Origin: Gammaproteobacteria bacterium
GTDB taxonomy: Bacteria; Gemmatimonadota; Gemmatimonadetes; Longimicrobiales; Gaopeijiaceae
Assembly (NCBI GenBank): GCA_028821195.1
Contig: JAPPHB010000015.1
Span: forward strand, 186,001 to 250,000
Length of the DNA: 64,000 bases
Direction of reading: 5' to 3'
The notes beneath the pieces are model-generated. The model ran no database searches. It saw only the letters and a list, made by a program, of their open reading frames with translations, and had not been told where the DNA came from. The position numbers were made by a program, and so were the translations under genes. This document shows positions 53,883-62,223 of this stretch, piece by piece (position 1 is the stretch's first letter; every line of letters begins with the position of its first letter).

Positions 53883-55304
53883 CTACAGCACCAGGTGCTT
53901 CTTCAGGTCGAGCTGCGAGACGTGCAGGCGGAAGACGTCCGCCTCTTCCAGCTTGGTCTCGATCAGCTTGCGGTGCACGTCCTCGCCCAGGGCGTTCTTG
54001 AGGAAGTCGCTGAACTGGCCGACGCGGGCGGCTTCGAACAGGTCGTGGGGCAGGGCGTCGATGCCCATCTGCTCACGCCACTTCGAGGTGAGGTGGTAGA
54101 TGTCCACGGTTACCGGATCCGGGCAGGACAGCTCGTTCTCGACGCCTTCGAGGCCGGCGGCGAGCATGACCGCGAAGGTCAGGTAGGGGTTGCAGGTGGG
54201 ATCCGGGAAACGCAGCTCGATGCGGGTGGCAACCTCCTTGCCGGGCTTGTACATCGGGATGCGGATGGCCGCCGACCGGTTGCGCTCGGCCCAGGCGATG
54301 TAGACGGGCGCTTCGTAGCCGGGCACCAGGCGCCGGTAGGAGTTGTGGGTCGGGTTGGTGACCAGCGCCATCTCGCGCGAGTGCTTGAGCACCCCGGCGA
54401 TGAATTGCTTCGCCATCGGGCTCAGATGGTGCTCGTCGGTGCCGTCGTAGAAGGCGTTCTGGCCGCCGTTGAAGAGCGACAGGTGGGTGTGCATGCCGCT
54501 CCCGTTCTCACCCGCGAGGGGCTTGGGCATGAAGGTTGCGAACGCCCCGCAGCGGCGCGCGATCTCCTTGACCAGGTACTTGTAGGTCTGGAGGCTGTCC
54601 GCCATCTGCAGCGCATCCTTGTAGCGGATGTCGATCTCGTGCTGCGACGGTCCGACTTCATGGTGGTGATACTCGATCTGGATGCCCATCGCCTCGAGCG
54701 CGCACACCGTGACTTCACGGATGTCGTCCCCGATGTCGACCGGGTTGATGTCGAAGTATCCGGCGTCGTCGAGAAGCTCGGTGCCCCTCTCGTTCTTGAA
54801 GTAGAAGTACTCCGCCTCCGGGCCGACGTACATGTTCGTGCACCCGTGATCCTCGAGTCGATCCAGGGTGCGGATGAGGATGTTGCGGGGATCGCCGTCG
54901 TACGCCGATCCGTCGGGGTTGCGGATCTGGGCCATCATGCGCATCGACCGTCCCCCGCCGGAGCGGAAGGGCAGCACCTGGGCCGTGTCGGGCACCGGGA
55001 ACGCGACCATGTCGCTCTCCTGGATCCGCTTGTAGCCCTGGATGGAAGAGCCGTCGAACCCCATGCCCTCCTCGAAGGCGCCGGCCAGCTCCTTGGGGGT
55101 GATCGAGAAGGACTTGAGGTTGCCCAGGATGTCGGAGAACCAGAGACGAATCGAGCTGACGTTATGCTCCTTCACGTAATTCGTGACGTCGTCGACGCTC
55201 GTGAGCGACAGTCCGTTGCGACTGCCCATCTCGTCGATGTACTCCTCCATCTCGTCTCGACATTCTTCCGCTGCGTACAGGTACTCGTTCCGGTCCATGG
55301 TCAC
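53883..55304 (-). CDS. glnA: glutamine synthetase type I
   Basis: This encodes 473 aa; ATG 55304 and ATG 55298 are both possible. Family motifs: GFDGSSIQGYKRIQESDMVA (N-terminal beta-grasp end), MYVGPEAEYFYFKN (metal ligand Glu), HHEVGPSQHEIDIRYKD, KPLAGENGSGMHTHLSLF, and TNPTHNSYRRLVPGYEAP plus RIELRFPDPTCNPY (ATP/glutamate sites). It makes glutamine from glutamate and ammonia. I see no clear adenylylation-loop tyrosine, so it may belong to the GSI-alpha type. Confidence 0.95.
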   Translation of the reverse strand: MTMDRNEYLYAAEECRDEMEEYIDEMGSRNGLSLTSVDDVTNYVKEHNVSSIRLWFSDILGNLKSFSITPKELAGAFEEGMGFDGSSIQGYKRIQESDMVAFPVPDTAQVLPFRSGGGRSMRMMAQIRNPDGSAYDGDPRNILIRTLDRLEDHGCTNMYVGPEAEYFYFKNERGTELLDDAGYFDINPVDIGDDIREVTVCALEAMGIQIEYHHHEVGPSQHEIDIRYKDALQMADSLQTYKYLVKEIARRCGAFATFMPKPLAGENGSGMHTHLSLFNGGQNAFYDGTDEHHLSPMAKQFIAGVLKHSREMALVTNPTHNSYRRLVPGYEAPVYIAWAERNRSAAIRIPMYKPGKEVATRIELRFPDPTCNPYLTFAVMLAAGLEGVENELSCPDPVTVDIYHLTSKWREQMGIDALPHDLFEAARVGQFSDFLKNALGEDVHRKLIETKLEEADVFRLHVSQLDLKKHLVL

Positions 55305-55560
55305 GCTCCGCTGAGTTGGGAAAGGGGTCCGGGACGCGGACCGCGCGCCCCGTGAATCAGATCAAGCCGCTGGAAAGTCTGCAAAAGAGAAGCGGCCAGG
55401 TTCCCGGAGACACTTCGTCCGGGTCCTGGCCGGAGACACCTCCGCCCGGGGACGACGGCCCTCATGGGGCGATCCTGAGCGGGTCAACCATGTTCAGCAC
55501 GAGGCACGTTATCAGCGGCTTGCGAGCCTGTCAACCTTCCAGGCGCGGGCGATCCCGCCG

Positions 55561-56841
55561 TCATGGCGAATCCCGCCGAATTGCGACATTCTCGGGCAGG
55601 AAGACGACAAATTCGACGCGCCGACCGCGCATGCGCGCGACCCTCAACCGCCCGCCATCCACCCCCACTTCGTCGCCCGGCCGGGGGACCCGGTGCAGGC
55701 TCCCGAAGACGTATCCGCCGACGGTGTCGGACAGGTCGGAGGGCAGCTCCAGACGCAACTGCTGATTCGCCTCCCGCACCGAGACGCCGCCCCAGATCCG
55801 GACGCTCCCGTCGGCCAGGCGCTGGAATTCGGCGGGTTCATGCGCCTCGTGCTCGTCGCGGATCTCCCCCACGATCTCCTCGATGAGGTCCTCGAAGGTC
55901 GCCAGCCCCGCCGTGCCGCCGAACTCATCCAGTACGATCGCCATCTTGGCGCCCTTGTCCTGGAGTTCCGGAATGAGCTCCTGAACGGGCCGCGAGACGG
56001 GGGCGAAGATCGGCGCGCGGGGCAGATCGCGGATCTCCGTAACCCCCTTCTGGTCTGCTCGCCAGAGGTCGCGCGCCACCAGCACGCCCACGATTCTGTC
56101 GAGGGTTCCGGTGTGCACCGGGAGCCGCAGGTGGCCGTGGTCCAGCATGACCTGCTTGGCCTCTTCAACGGTGGCGCCCGCATCGATCGCCACGATGTCG
56201 GTGCGCGGCGTCATGACCTCTCCCACCGGGACGTCCCCCAGGCGCATGACGTTGGACACCACCTGCCACTCGTCCTCCGCCAGGGTTCCGGTGGTCCACG
56301 CCATCCGCGCCATCACTTCGATTTCCTCGCGGCTGATGTCCGGGCCGTTCCCCGATCCCTGCATCAGCTTCTGGACCCAGTAGAGAGGCACGAGCACGGG
56401 TGTCATGGTGAACGTCAGCGCCTTGAGGATGTAGGCGGACGAGGGGGCGAGCTGCTTGCAGAAGCGGGCTCCGGCGGTCTTGGGAATGATCTCGGAGAAG
56501 ACCAGGATGGCGAAGGTGAAGACGGCCGAGAAGCCGGCCACCCACGCGCTGCCGAAGAGTTCGTAGGCCAGCGACCCCGCGAACGCGGCGCCCGCGGTGT
56601 GGGCCACGGTGTTGAGCGTGAGGATGGCCGCGATCGGTTGGTCGATGTGGCTCTTCAGCTCATGCAGAAGGCGACCGGAGCGTCGTCCCTCCGCGCGCTG
56701 CATCTCGACGAAACTCGTGTCGATGGAGAGGAGTACCGCCTCCAGAATCGAACAGAGCCCCGAGACGGCGAGCGTGGCGATCATGGTCACGATGAGGATC
56801 GTCATCGTACCGATGATCGCATCTTGCGCGGACAGGTGCAA
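55561..56841 (-). CDS. CNNM/CorC (hemolysin C-like) membrane protein with CBS pair
   Basis: This encodes 426 aa. Residues 1-195 are a DUF21 transmembrane domain (SILEAVLLSIDTSFVEMQRA; FSEIIPKTAGARFCKQL). Residues about 205-320 are two CBS units (GEVMTPRTDIVAIDAGATVE, then AKMAIVLDEFGGTAGLATFE). The C-terminal CorC_HlyC domain ends the protein (VGGYVFGSLHRVPRPGDEV). These proteins take part in magnesium or cobalt efflux. It is a single gene with its own promoter, divergent from pncB-pncA. Confidence 0.9.
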   Translation of the reverse strand: MHLSAQDAIIGTMTILIVTMIATLAVSGLCSILEAVLLSIDTSFVEMQRAEGRRSGRLLHELKSHIDQPIAAILTLNTVAHTAGAAFAGSLAYELFGSAWVAGFSAVFTFAILVFSEIIPKTAGARFCKQLAPSSAYILKALTFTMTPVLVPLYWVQKLMQGSGNGPDISREEIEVMARMAWTTGTLAEDEWQVVSNVMRLGDVPVGEVMTPRTDIVAIDAGATVEEAKQVMLDHGHLRLPVHTGTLDRIVGVLVARDLWRADQKGVTEIRDLPRAPIFAPVSRPVQELIPELQDKGAKMAIVLDEFGGTAGLATFEDLIEEIVGEIRDEHEAHEPAEFQRLADGSVRIWGGVSVREANQQLRLELPSDLSDTVGGYVFGSLHRVPRPGDEVGVDGGRLRVARMRGRRVEFVVFLPENVAIRRDSP

Positions 56842-56904
56842 ACCCTCTCCCGCGCGCGGCGCGCGCCGCCTTCCATTTGACGCGCGCCGGACCGAGATTC
56901 AGGA

Positions 56905-58809
56905 ATGAGCCGTAAAGGGCCCGTCCCCGCCGATTCCCCAGCCCCCCCCGCGCCGCGCCGCAGGGCGGAACGGCTGGCTCCCGAGGTCTTCGGCCTGCCT
57001 GCGGCTGCGATGCGGGCCGGGCACTACACCGACCAGTACTTCAACTGGGCCCGCCGGGTGCTCGAGGCCGAGGCGCGCGCGCCCTCGGTGACCATGCAGG
57101 TCTTCCAGAAGAAGGATGTTCTGCTGGCGGGAACCGACGAGGCGGTGGCGATTCTCAGGCTGTGCCTGGCGGAGGGGTACCGTTGGGAGGACCTGGAGGT
57201 GTGGTCGCTGGGCGACGGCGACCGGGCGGCACCCGGCGAGACGGTCATGCTCATCCGCGGGCCCTACCCGGCCTTCGCGCACCTGGAGACGCTCTACCTG
57301 GGGGCGCTGGCCCGGGGCACGCGGGTTGCCACCGGAACCCGCCGGGCGGTGGAGTCGGCCTGGCCGGCGCCGGTGCTGTACTTCGCCGCGCGCCACGACC
57401 ACTGGGCGGTACAGATGGCGGACGGCTGGGCGGCGCACGTGGCCGGGGCGGCGGGCGTCTCCACCGACGCGCAGGGGGCGTGGTGGGGCGGCAGCGGGGA
57501 GGGCACGCTGCCGCACTCGCTGATCGCGGCGTACTCGGGGGACACGGTCGCCGCCACGGCGGCACTCGCCCGCCGGGTGCCTGACTCCGTGCGGGTCGTT
57601 TCGCTGGTGGACTTCGACAACGACTGCGTGGGGACGGCGCTCGAGGTGGCCCGCGCGCTGGGCGAGAAGCTCTACGCCGTTCGCCTGGACACGGCGGAGA
57701 ACATGGTGGACCGGTCGCTCGCGCGAGAAGCGGAGGCGGGCGCGGCGGGCGAAAGGGAGTTTCGGGGCGTGAACCGGTGGCTCGTGCACAAGGTGCGGGA
57801 AGCCCTCGACCGTGACGGCTTCGGCCATGTGCGCATCGTGGTCTCGGGAGGGTTCGACGGCGCCAGGATCCGCCGCTTCCGCGCGGACGGGGTTCCGGTC
57901 GACGCCTTCGGCGTGGGCTCGTCCCTGATCCGGGGCCAGGTCAACTTCACCGCGGATGTCGTGAAGGTGGGCGACGATCCGGTCGCCAAGGCGGGACGAC
58001 GGTATCGGCCCAACCCGTCGCTCGAGCGGGTGGCGCAGCTCGTGGGCGCGGAGCCGGACGGCGAACTCCGGGCTGACGATGGAACTTCATCAGAGGGGCA
58101 GACCCGAATGACACGCATCGGGTGGGTGGTGGATGTGCAGCGGGACTTCATGGAGCCGGGCGGGCGACTCTACGTTCGCGACCTGTTCGACGATGGCGAT
58201 CCCGGAGCGGTGACGGCCGAGCCCCGGCTGGTGGAGGCCGTCGAATGGATGCATGCCCACGCCGCCCTGGTGGTGTATACGGGCGACTGGCACGGCTACG
58301 ACGACGCCGAGATCGATGCGAAGAACCCGGATCCGGGCAAGGGCACCTACCCGCCCCACTGCATGGGTCGGTCAAAGGATCCCGCGGAGCGCCTCGGCGC
58401 GGAGATCATTCCGTCGCTGGCCTCCCCGGATTGCCTGGTGCTGCAGGTGCACGCGACACCCACGGAGGTACACGGGCTGCTGGCGCGCTGGCGCCGCCGT
58501 CCCCGGCCCGTGCTCATCCGCAAGGACCGCTTCGACGTGTTCGAGGGCAATCGGGGGGCCGACCTCTTCGTTGAATCCATCGCCCGCGCGCTCGATCCAG
58601 TGGAGTTCTTCGTGGCAGGGGTGGCGCGCGACGTGTGCGTGACCCAGGCGATCGACGGCCTCCAGGCCCGCGGCCACCGGGTCACCGCCATCCGGGACGC
58701 CATGTGGGGTCTCGGGCTCGAGGCGGAGGAGGACACTCTGGCGCGCTGGCGAGAGAAGGGGCGGGTCATCAAAGTGACCGACCTTCCGCGCGGCGACAAC
58801 CAGACATGA
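56905..58809 (+). CDS. nicotinate phosphoribosyltransferase - nicotinamidase fusion
   Basis: This encodes 634 aa from ATG 56905. Residues about 30-385 are the PncB-type phosphoribosyltransferase (HYTDQYFNWARRVLEAE; SLVDFDNDCVGTAL; RIVVSGGFDGARIRRFRADG; VDAFGVGSSLIRGQVNFTAD). Residues about 395-630 are a PncA-type isochorismatase-fold nicotinamidase (TRIGWVVDVQRDFMEPGGRL with the Asp; VVYTGDWHGYDDAEID; FFVAGVARDVCVTQAIDGLQ with the catalytic Cys). The two steps nicotinamide to nicotinate to NaMN are thus on one chain for NAD salvage. It overlaps the M3 peptidase gene by 4 bp (ATGA). Confidence 0.9.
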   Translation: MSRKGPVPADSPAPPAPRRRAERLAPEVFGLPAAAMRAGHYTDQYFNWARRVLEAEARAPSVTMQVFQKKDVLLAGTDEAVAILRLCLAEGYRWEDLEVWSLGDGDRAAPGETVMLIRGPYPAFAHLETLYLGALARGTRVATGTRRAVESAWPAPVLYFAARHDHWAVQMADGWAAHVAGAAGVSTDAQGAWWGGSGEGTLPHSLIAAYSGDTVAATAALARRVPDSVRVVSLVDFDNDCVGTALEVARALGEKLYAVRLDTAENMVDRSLAREAEAGAAGEREFRGVNRWLVHKVREALDRDGFGHVRIVVSGGFDGARIRRFRADGVPVDAFGVGSSLIRGQVNFTADVVKVGDDPVAKAGRRYRPNPSLERVAQLVGAEPDGELRADDGTSSEGQTRMTRIGWVVDVQRDFMEPGGRLYVRDLFDDGDPGAVTAEPRLVEAVEWMHAHAALVVYTGDWHGYDDAEIDAKNPDPGKGTYPPHCMGRSKDPAERLGAEIIPSLASPDCLVLQVHATPTEVHGLLARWRRRPRPVLIRKDRFDVFEGNRGADLFVESIARALDPVEFFVAGVARDVCVTQAIDGLQARGHRVTAIRDAMWGLGLEAEEDTLARWREKGRVIKVTDLPRGDNQT

Positions 58810-60890
58810 CGGACGCCGCCATGCCGGGAGCCGCCGGCTCCTCGCCGACCCGGGAACGCCCTGCCCGCACTTCCCCACCCGCCTTTGCGGGCATCACCGC
58901 GTCCGGTCTGGCGCCGTCGGTGCACGCCGTGCTGGAACGCGCGCAGGCGGAGATCGACGACTTGGCCGGGAGCGGCGGGCCGCCCGCGAGCTATGACAAT
59001 ACCATCCAGCGCCTCGACAACATCGTTCAGCAGGTGGAGGAAGAGCTGGCGCCGGTCACGGTTCTGCTGGCGGTCGCGGAAACTCCCGAGCTGAGGGACG
59101 CCTACAACGCGGTCCTGCCCGAGATCGCCGCGTTCTGGTCGCGGCTCCCGCTGCACCGCGGCCTGTGGGCGGCGGTGCGGGCATTCTCCGGAACCCGCGA
59201 GGCGGAAGCGCTCGACCCACTCCGGCGCCGCAACCTCGACAGGATGATGCACCAGTTCCGGTCCGCCGGGGCCGATCTGGGCGACGAGGCCCGCGTTCGC
59301 GTCGAGGAGATCCGGGTCGAGCTGTCGCGGCTGGAGCGGCGCTTCTCGGAAAACGTTCTCGACGCCACGGAAGCGTTCCGGCTGCACATCCCCGAGGACG
59401 AGCGCCCGCGGCTCGACGGGATCCCGGGCACCGCCCTCGAGCTGGCCCGCCACAAGGCCCGGACGGAAGACCTGGAAGGTTGGCTGCTGACGCTGGATTT
59501 CCCGTCCTTCGAACCCGTGCTCAAGTACGCCCACGACCGCGAGCTGCGCCGGCAACTCCACCAGGCCTATGTGGGACGCTGCCGGGACGGCGAACTCGAC
59601 AATCGCCCGGTCATCGCGCGTATCCTGGAGTTGAGACGCGAACTCGCGGGCCTGCTCGGCTACGGGGACTTCTCCGACTATCGCCTGGACGATGCCATGG
59701 CGCGCACCGGAACCCGAGCCTTCGACTTCGTCAGCGACCTGCGCGAGCGCACGCTTCCGTACTGGCAGCGCGATCTGGCGATGATCCGGAAAAAGGCCGC
59801 GCGCATGCGGCTCGGGCCGCTGAAGCCCTGGGACCTGGCATACGTGGCGGAGGCGCTCCGGCGCGAGCGCTTCCGGTTCGACGACGAGGTCACCCGCCCC
59901 TGGTTTCCCCTCGACCGGGTCCTCGCCGGCCTGTTCGAGATCGTGGAGCGGGTGTTCGGAGTCCGTGTCGAGGAGGTGTCGGCGAGGGGCCTCTGGCACG
60001 AGGACGTGCGTTCCTATCGCCTCACCGCGGAGGACGGCACCCGCCTCGGGTCGTTCCACACCGACTGGTTCCCGCGCACCGGAAAGCGCCAGGGGGCGTG
60101 GATGGCGACCCTGACCACCGGAGGTCCGCAGCCGGACGGAGACTTCGTTCCCCACACCGGCATGATGGCCGGCAACTTCGCCCCGCCCGTGCCGGGAAGG
60201 CCGGCCCTGCTCACGCACCGCAGCGTCCAGACCATCTTTCACGAGTTCGGGCATCTCCTGCACCACTGCACCTCGCGCGTGCGACTGCCTTCCCGGTCGG
60301 GGATGCACGTGCCCTGGGACTGGGTGGAGGTGCCCTCGCAGATCATGGAAAACTGGACCTGGGAGCGCGAGGCGCTGTCGATCTTCTCGGGGCACCACGA
60401 GACGGGGGAGCCTCTGCCCGACAACCTGTACCGGCGCATGCTGGCGGCGCGCCGCTTCATGGGCGGCCAGGCGCAGATGAGGCAGCTCGGGTTCGCGACC
60501 CTCGACCTGCGGCTTCATCGGGAGTACGATGGCACACGGGAGTTGATGTCGTACGCGGAAGAGGTCATGAGGCCGTTCGCTCCGGAGGAGAGCTTCGCCA
60601 GGAGCCACATCCTCACCACCTTCAGCCACCTGTTTGCGGGTGGCTACGCCTCGGCCTACTACAGCTACATGTGGTCCGAGGTGCTGGAGGCGGATGCCTT
60701 CGGGCGGTTCCGCAGGGAAGGGGTCCTCTCGCGGGAGACCGGCGCGGCCTTCATGGACACCATCCTGGCGCAGGGCGACAGCCGCGAACCGGACGAGATG
60801 TTCCGCGCCTTCATGGGACGGGACCCGGATCCGGACGCGCTGCTGAGACGCAATCTGGGGGAGCTGGACGAGGGCCGGGCGGCAACGTGA
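58806..60890 (+). CDS. M3-family oligopeptidase
   Basis: This encodes 694 aa from ATG 58806. The zinc site TIFHEFGHLLHHCTSRVRLP contains HEFGH, with the downstream Glu in PSQIMENWTWEREAL. The long helical N-terminus (SYDNTIQRLDNIVQQVEEEL) is typical of PrlC/DCP-type M3 peptidases. No signal peptide is seen, so it is probably cytoplasmic and degrades short peptides. A frame start at 58635 lies inside the previous gene and was rejected. Translation is coupled to the pncB-pncA gene. Confidence 0.9.
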   Translation: MTDAAMPGAAGSSPTRERPARTSPPAFAGITASGLAPSVHAVLERAQAEIDDLAGSGGPPASYDNTIQRLDNIVQQVEEELAPVTVLLAVAETPELRDAYNAVLPEIAAFWSRLPLHRGLWAAVRAFSGTREAEALDPLRRRNLDRMMHQFRSAGADLGDEARVRVEEIRVELSRLERRFSENVLDATEAFRLHIPEDERPRLDGIPGTALELARHKARTEDLEGWLLTLDFPSFEPVLKYAHDRELRRQLHQAYVGRCRDGELDNRPVIARILELRRELAGLLGYGDFSDYRLDDAMARTGTRAFDFVSDLRERTLPYWQRDLAMIRKKAARMRLGPLKPWDLAYVAEALRRERFRFDDEVTRPWFPLDRVLAGLFEIVERVFGVRVEEVSARGLWHEDVRSYRLTAEDGTRLGSFHTDWFPRTGKRQGAWMATLTTGGPQPDGDFVPHTGMMAGNFAPPVPGRPALLTHRSVQTIFHEFGHLLHHCTSRVRLPSRSGMHVPWDWVEVPSQIMENWTWEREALSIFSGHHETGEPLPDNLYRRMLAARRFMGGQAQMRQLGFATLDLRLHREYDGTRELMSYAEEVMRPFAPEESFARSHILTTFSHLFAGGYASAYYSYMWSEVLEADAFGRFRREGVLSRETGAAFMDTILAQGDSREPDEMFRAFMGRDPDPDALLRRNLGELDEGRAAT

Positions 60891-60976
60891 GGAGTTGGCG
60901 CCGGCCGATGGCCGCGGAGACGGGGCGTTTCGCGCCGGACGCGCGCCTGGCGCCAGCCCGCAACAAGGAGGGAGCG

Positions 60977-62158
60977 ATGTTGTCGATACCACGTGCGGGC
61001 GCCGCGGCGCTGCTGCTGCTCTCCGCCGGGTGCGTCTCCGGGTCCGGGGCCGGCGCTGACCTGGGCGGCGGCCCGATGGCGCGCGCGGCCGACCCGGGCG
61101 CGGTGTACTGGCTCTACGTCGGGGCCGAGTCGGCCGACCTGATCCACCGTATCCGCTTCGACGGCGCGCTCACCCTGGATCAGACGACCATGGTGGGCGA
61201 GATCCCCACCGAAACCGAGGGGCCCCACGGGCTGCGCATCTCGCCCGACGGCCGCCATCTGTACATGACCACCGGGCACGGCTTTCCGGACGGGAAGCTG
61301 TGGAAGTTCGAGGCGGGCCCGGACACGGTGGTCGCGGAGCCCATCCTGCTGGGCTACTTCCCCGCGACCATCGACCTCACCCCGGACGGGCTCTACGCCT
61401 TCGTGGTCAACTTCAACCTGCACGGCGAGCACGTGCCCTCCACCGTCTCGGTGGTCTACACCCCCGACCTGGTCGAGGTGGAGCAGATCGAGACCTGCAC
61501 CATGCCGCACGGCGCGCGCATGGCGCCGGACGGGCTGTTTCTCTACTCCAACTGCATGATGGACGAGCAGGTGGTCGAGATCGACACCCGCACCTTCGAG
61601 GTGGCGCGCAGGTTTTCTGTCGCGCCCGGGCGCGAAGGGCCGCTCGATGCGGAAGGCGGCGGCGCGCGCATGGCGGGCGGCATGAGCGGGATGGGCGCGG
61701 GAGCGATGGCCGGCGCTCAATGCTCGCCCACCTGGGTGCAACCCTCGCCCGACGGGCTCAGCCTCTACGTCGCCTGCAACGCCGGAAGCCGGATCCTGCA
61801 CCTGGACCGCCAGAGCTGGGAGCTGACCCGGGTGCTGCAGGCCGGCACCGGTCCCTACAACCTGGCGATCACGCCCGACGGCCGCCTGCTGGTGGCGACG
61901 CTCAAGCAGGGAGCGGGGGTGGAGTTCTTCGACCTCCGCACCGGCGAAAGCCTCGCGCGCGTGCCCACCACGACCACGGTCACGCACGGCGTGGAAGTGT
62001 CGCCGGACTCGCGTTACGCCTTCGTGAGCTCCGAGGGGGTGGGCGCCGAGCCGGGCAAGGTGGACGTGTTCGACCTCTCCGACTTCTCCCGCGTGGGCGA
62101 CGTGGAGGTGGGACAGCAGGCCGGCGGCATCGCGTTCTGGAGGATGGAACTGCCCTGA
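60977..62158 (+). CDS. YncE-like beta-propeller lipoprotein
   Basis: This encodes 393 aa from ATG 60977 (GGAGGGAGC upstream). The lipobox LLLLSAGCVS marks a lipoprotein. The repeats GPHGLRISPDGRHLYMTTGH, PATIDLTPDGLYAFVVNFNL, PSPDGLSLYVACNAGSRILH and AITPDGRLLVATLKQ are YncE/Lactonase-type seven-bladed propeller units. Its ligand is unknown. A Met/Gly-rich insert (GMSGMGAGAMAGAQCSP) lies in the middle and could bind metal. It is followed by the M14 peptidase gene on the same strand. Confidence 0.8.
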   Translation: MLSIPRAGAAALLLLSAGCVSGSGAGADLGGGPMARAADPGAVYWLYVGAESADLIHRIRFDGALTLDQTTMVGEIPTETEGPHGLRISPDGRHLYMTTGHGFPDGKLWKFEAGPDTVVAEPILLGYFPATIDLTPDGLYAFVVNFNLHGEHVPSTVSVVYTPDLVEVEQIETCTMPHGARMAPDGLFLYSNCMMDEQVVEIDTRTFEVARRFSVAPGREGPLDAEGGGARMAGGMSGMGAGAMAGAQCSPTWVQPSPDGLSLYVACNAGSRILHLDRQSWELTRVLQAGTGPYNLAITPDGRLLVATLKQGAGVEFFDLRTGESLARVPTTTTVTHGVEVSPDSRYAFVSSEGVGAEPGKVDVFDLSDFSRVGDVEVGQQAGGIAFWRMELP

Positions 62159-62223
62159 TCGCAAGAATCACACCTGAGCCAGGCGCAGTTGGCCCTGGCG
62201 CTTCCATACGAGAGGATGTTCCC

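Noticed and set aside
59165..62158. 997-codon + frame joining the M3 peptidase region to the YncE-like gene
   Set aside because: The first 600 codons are an out-of-frame, arginine/proline-rich shadow of the M3 gene; only the part from 60977 is real.
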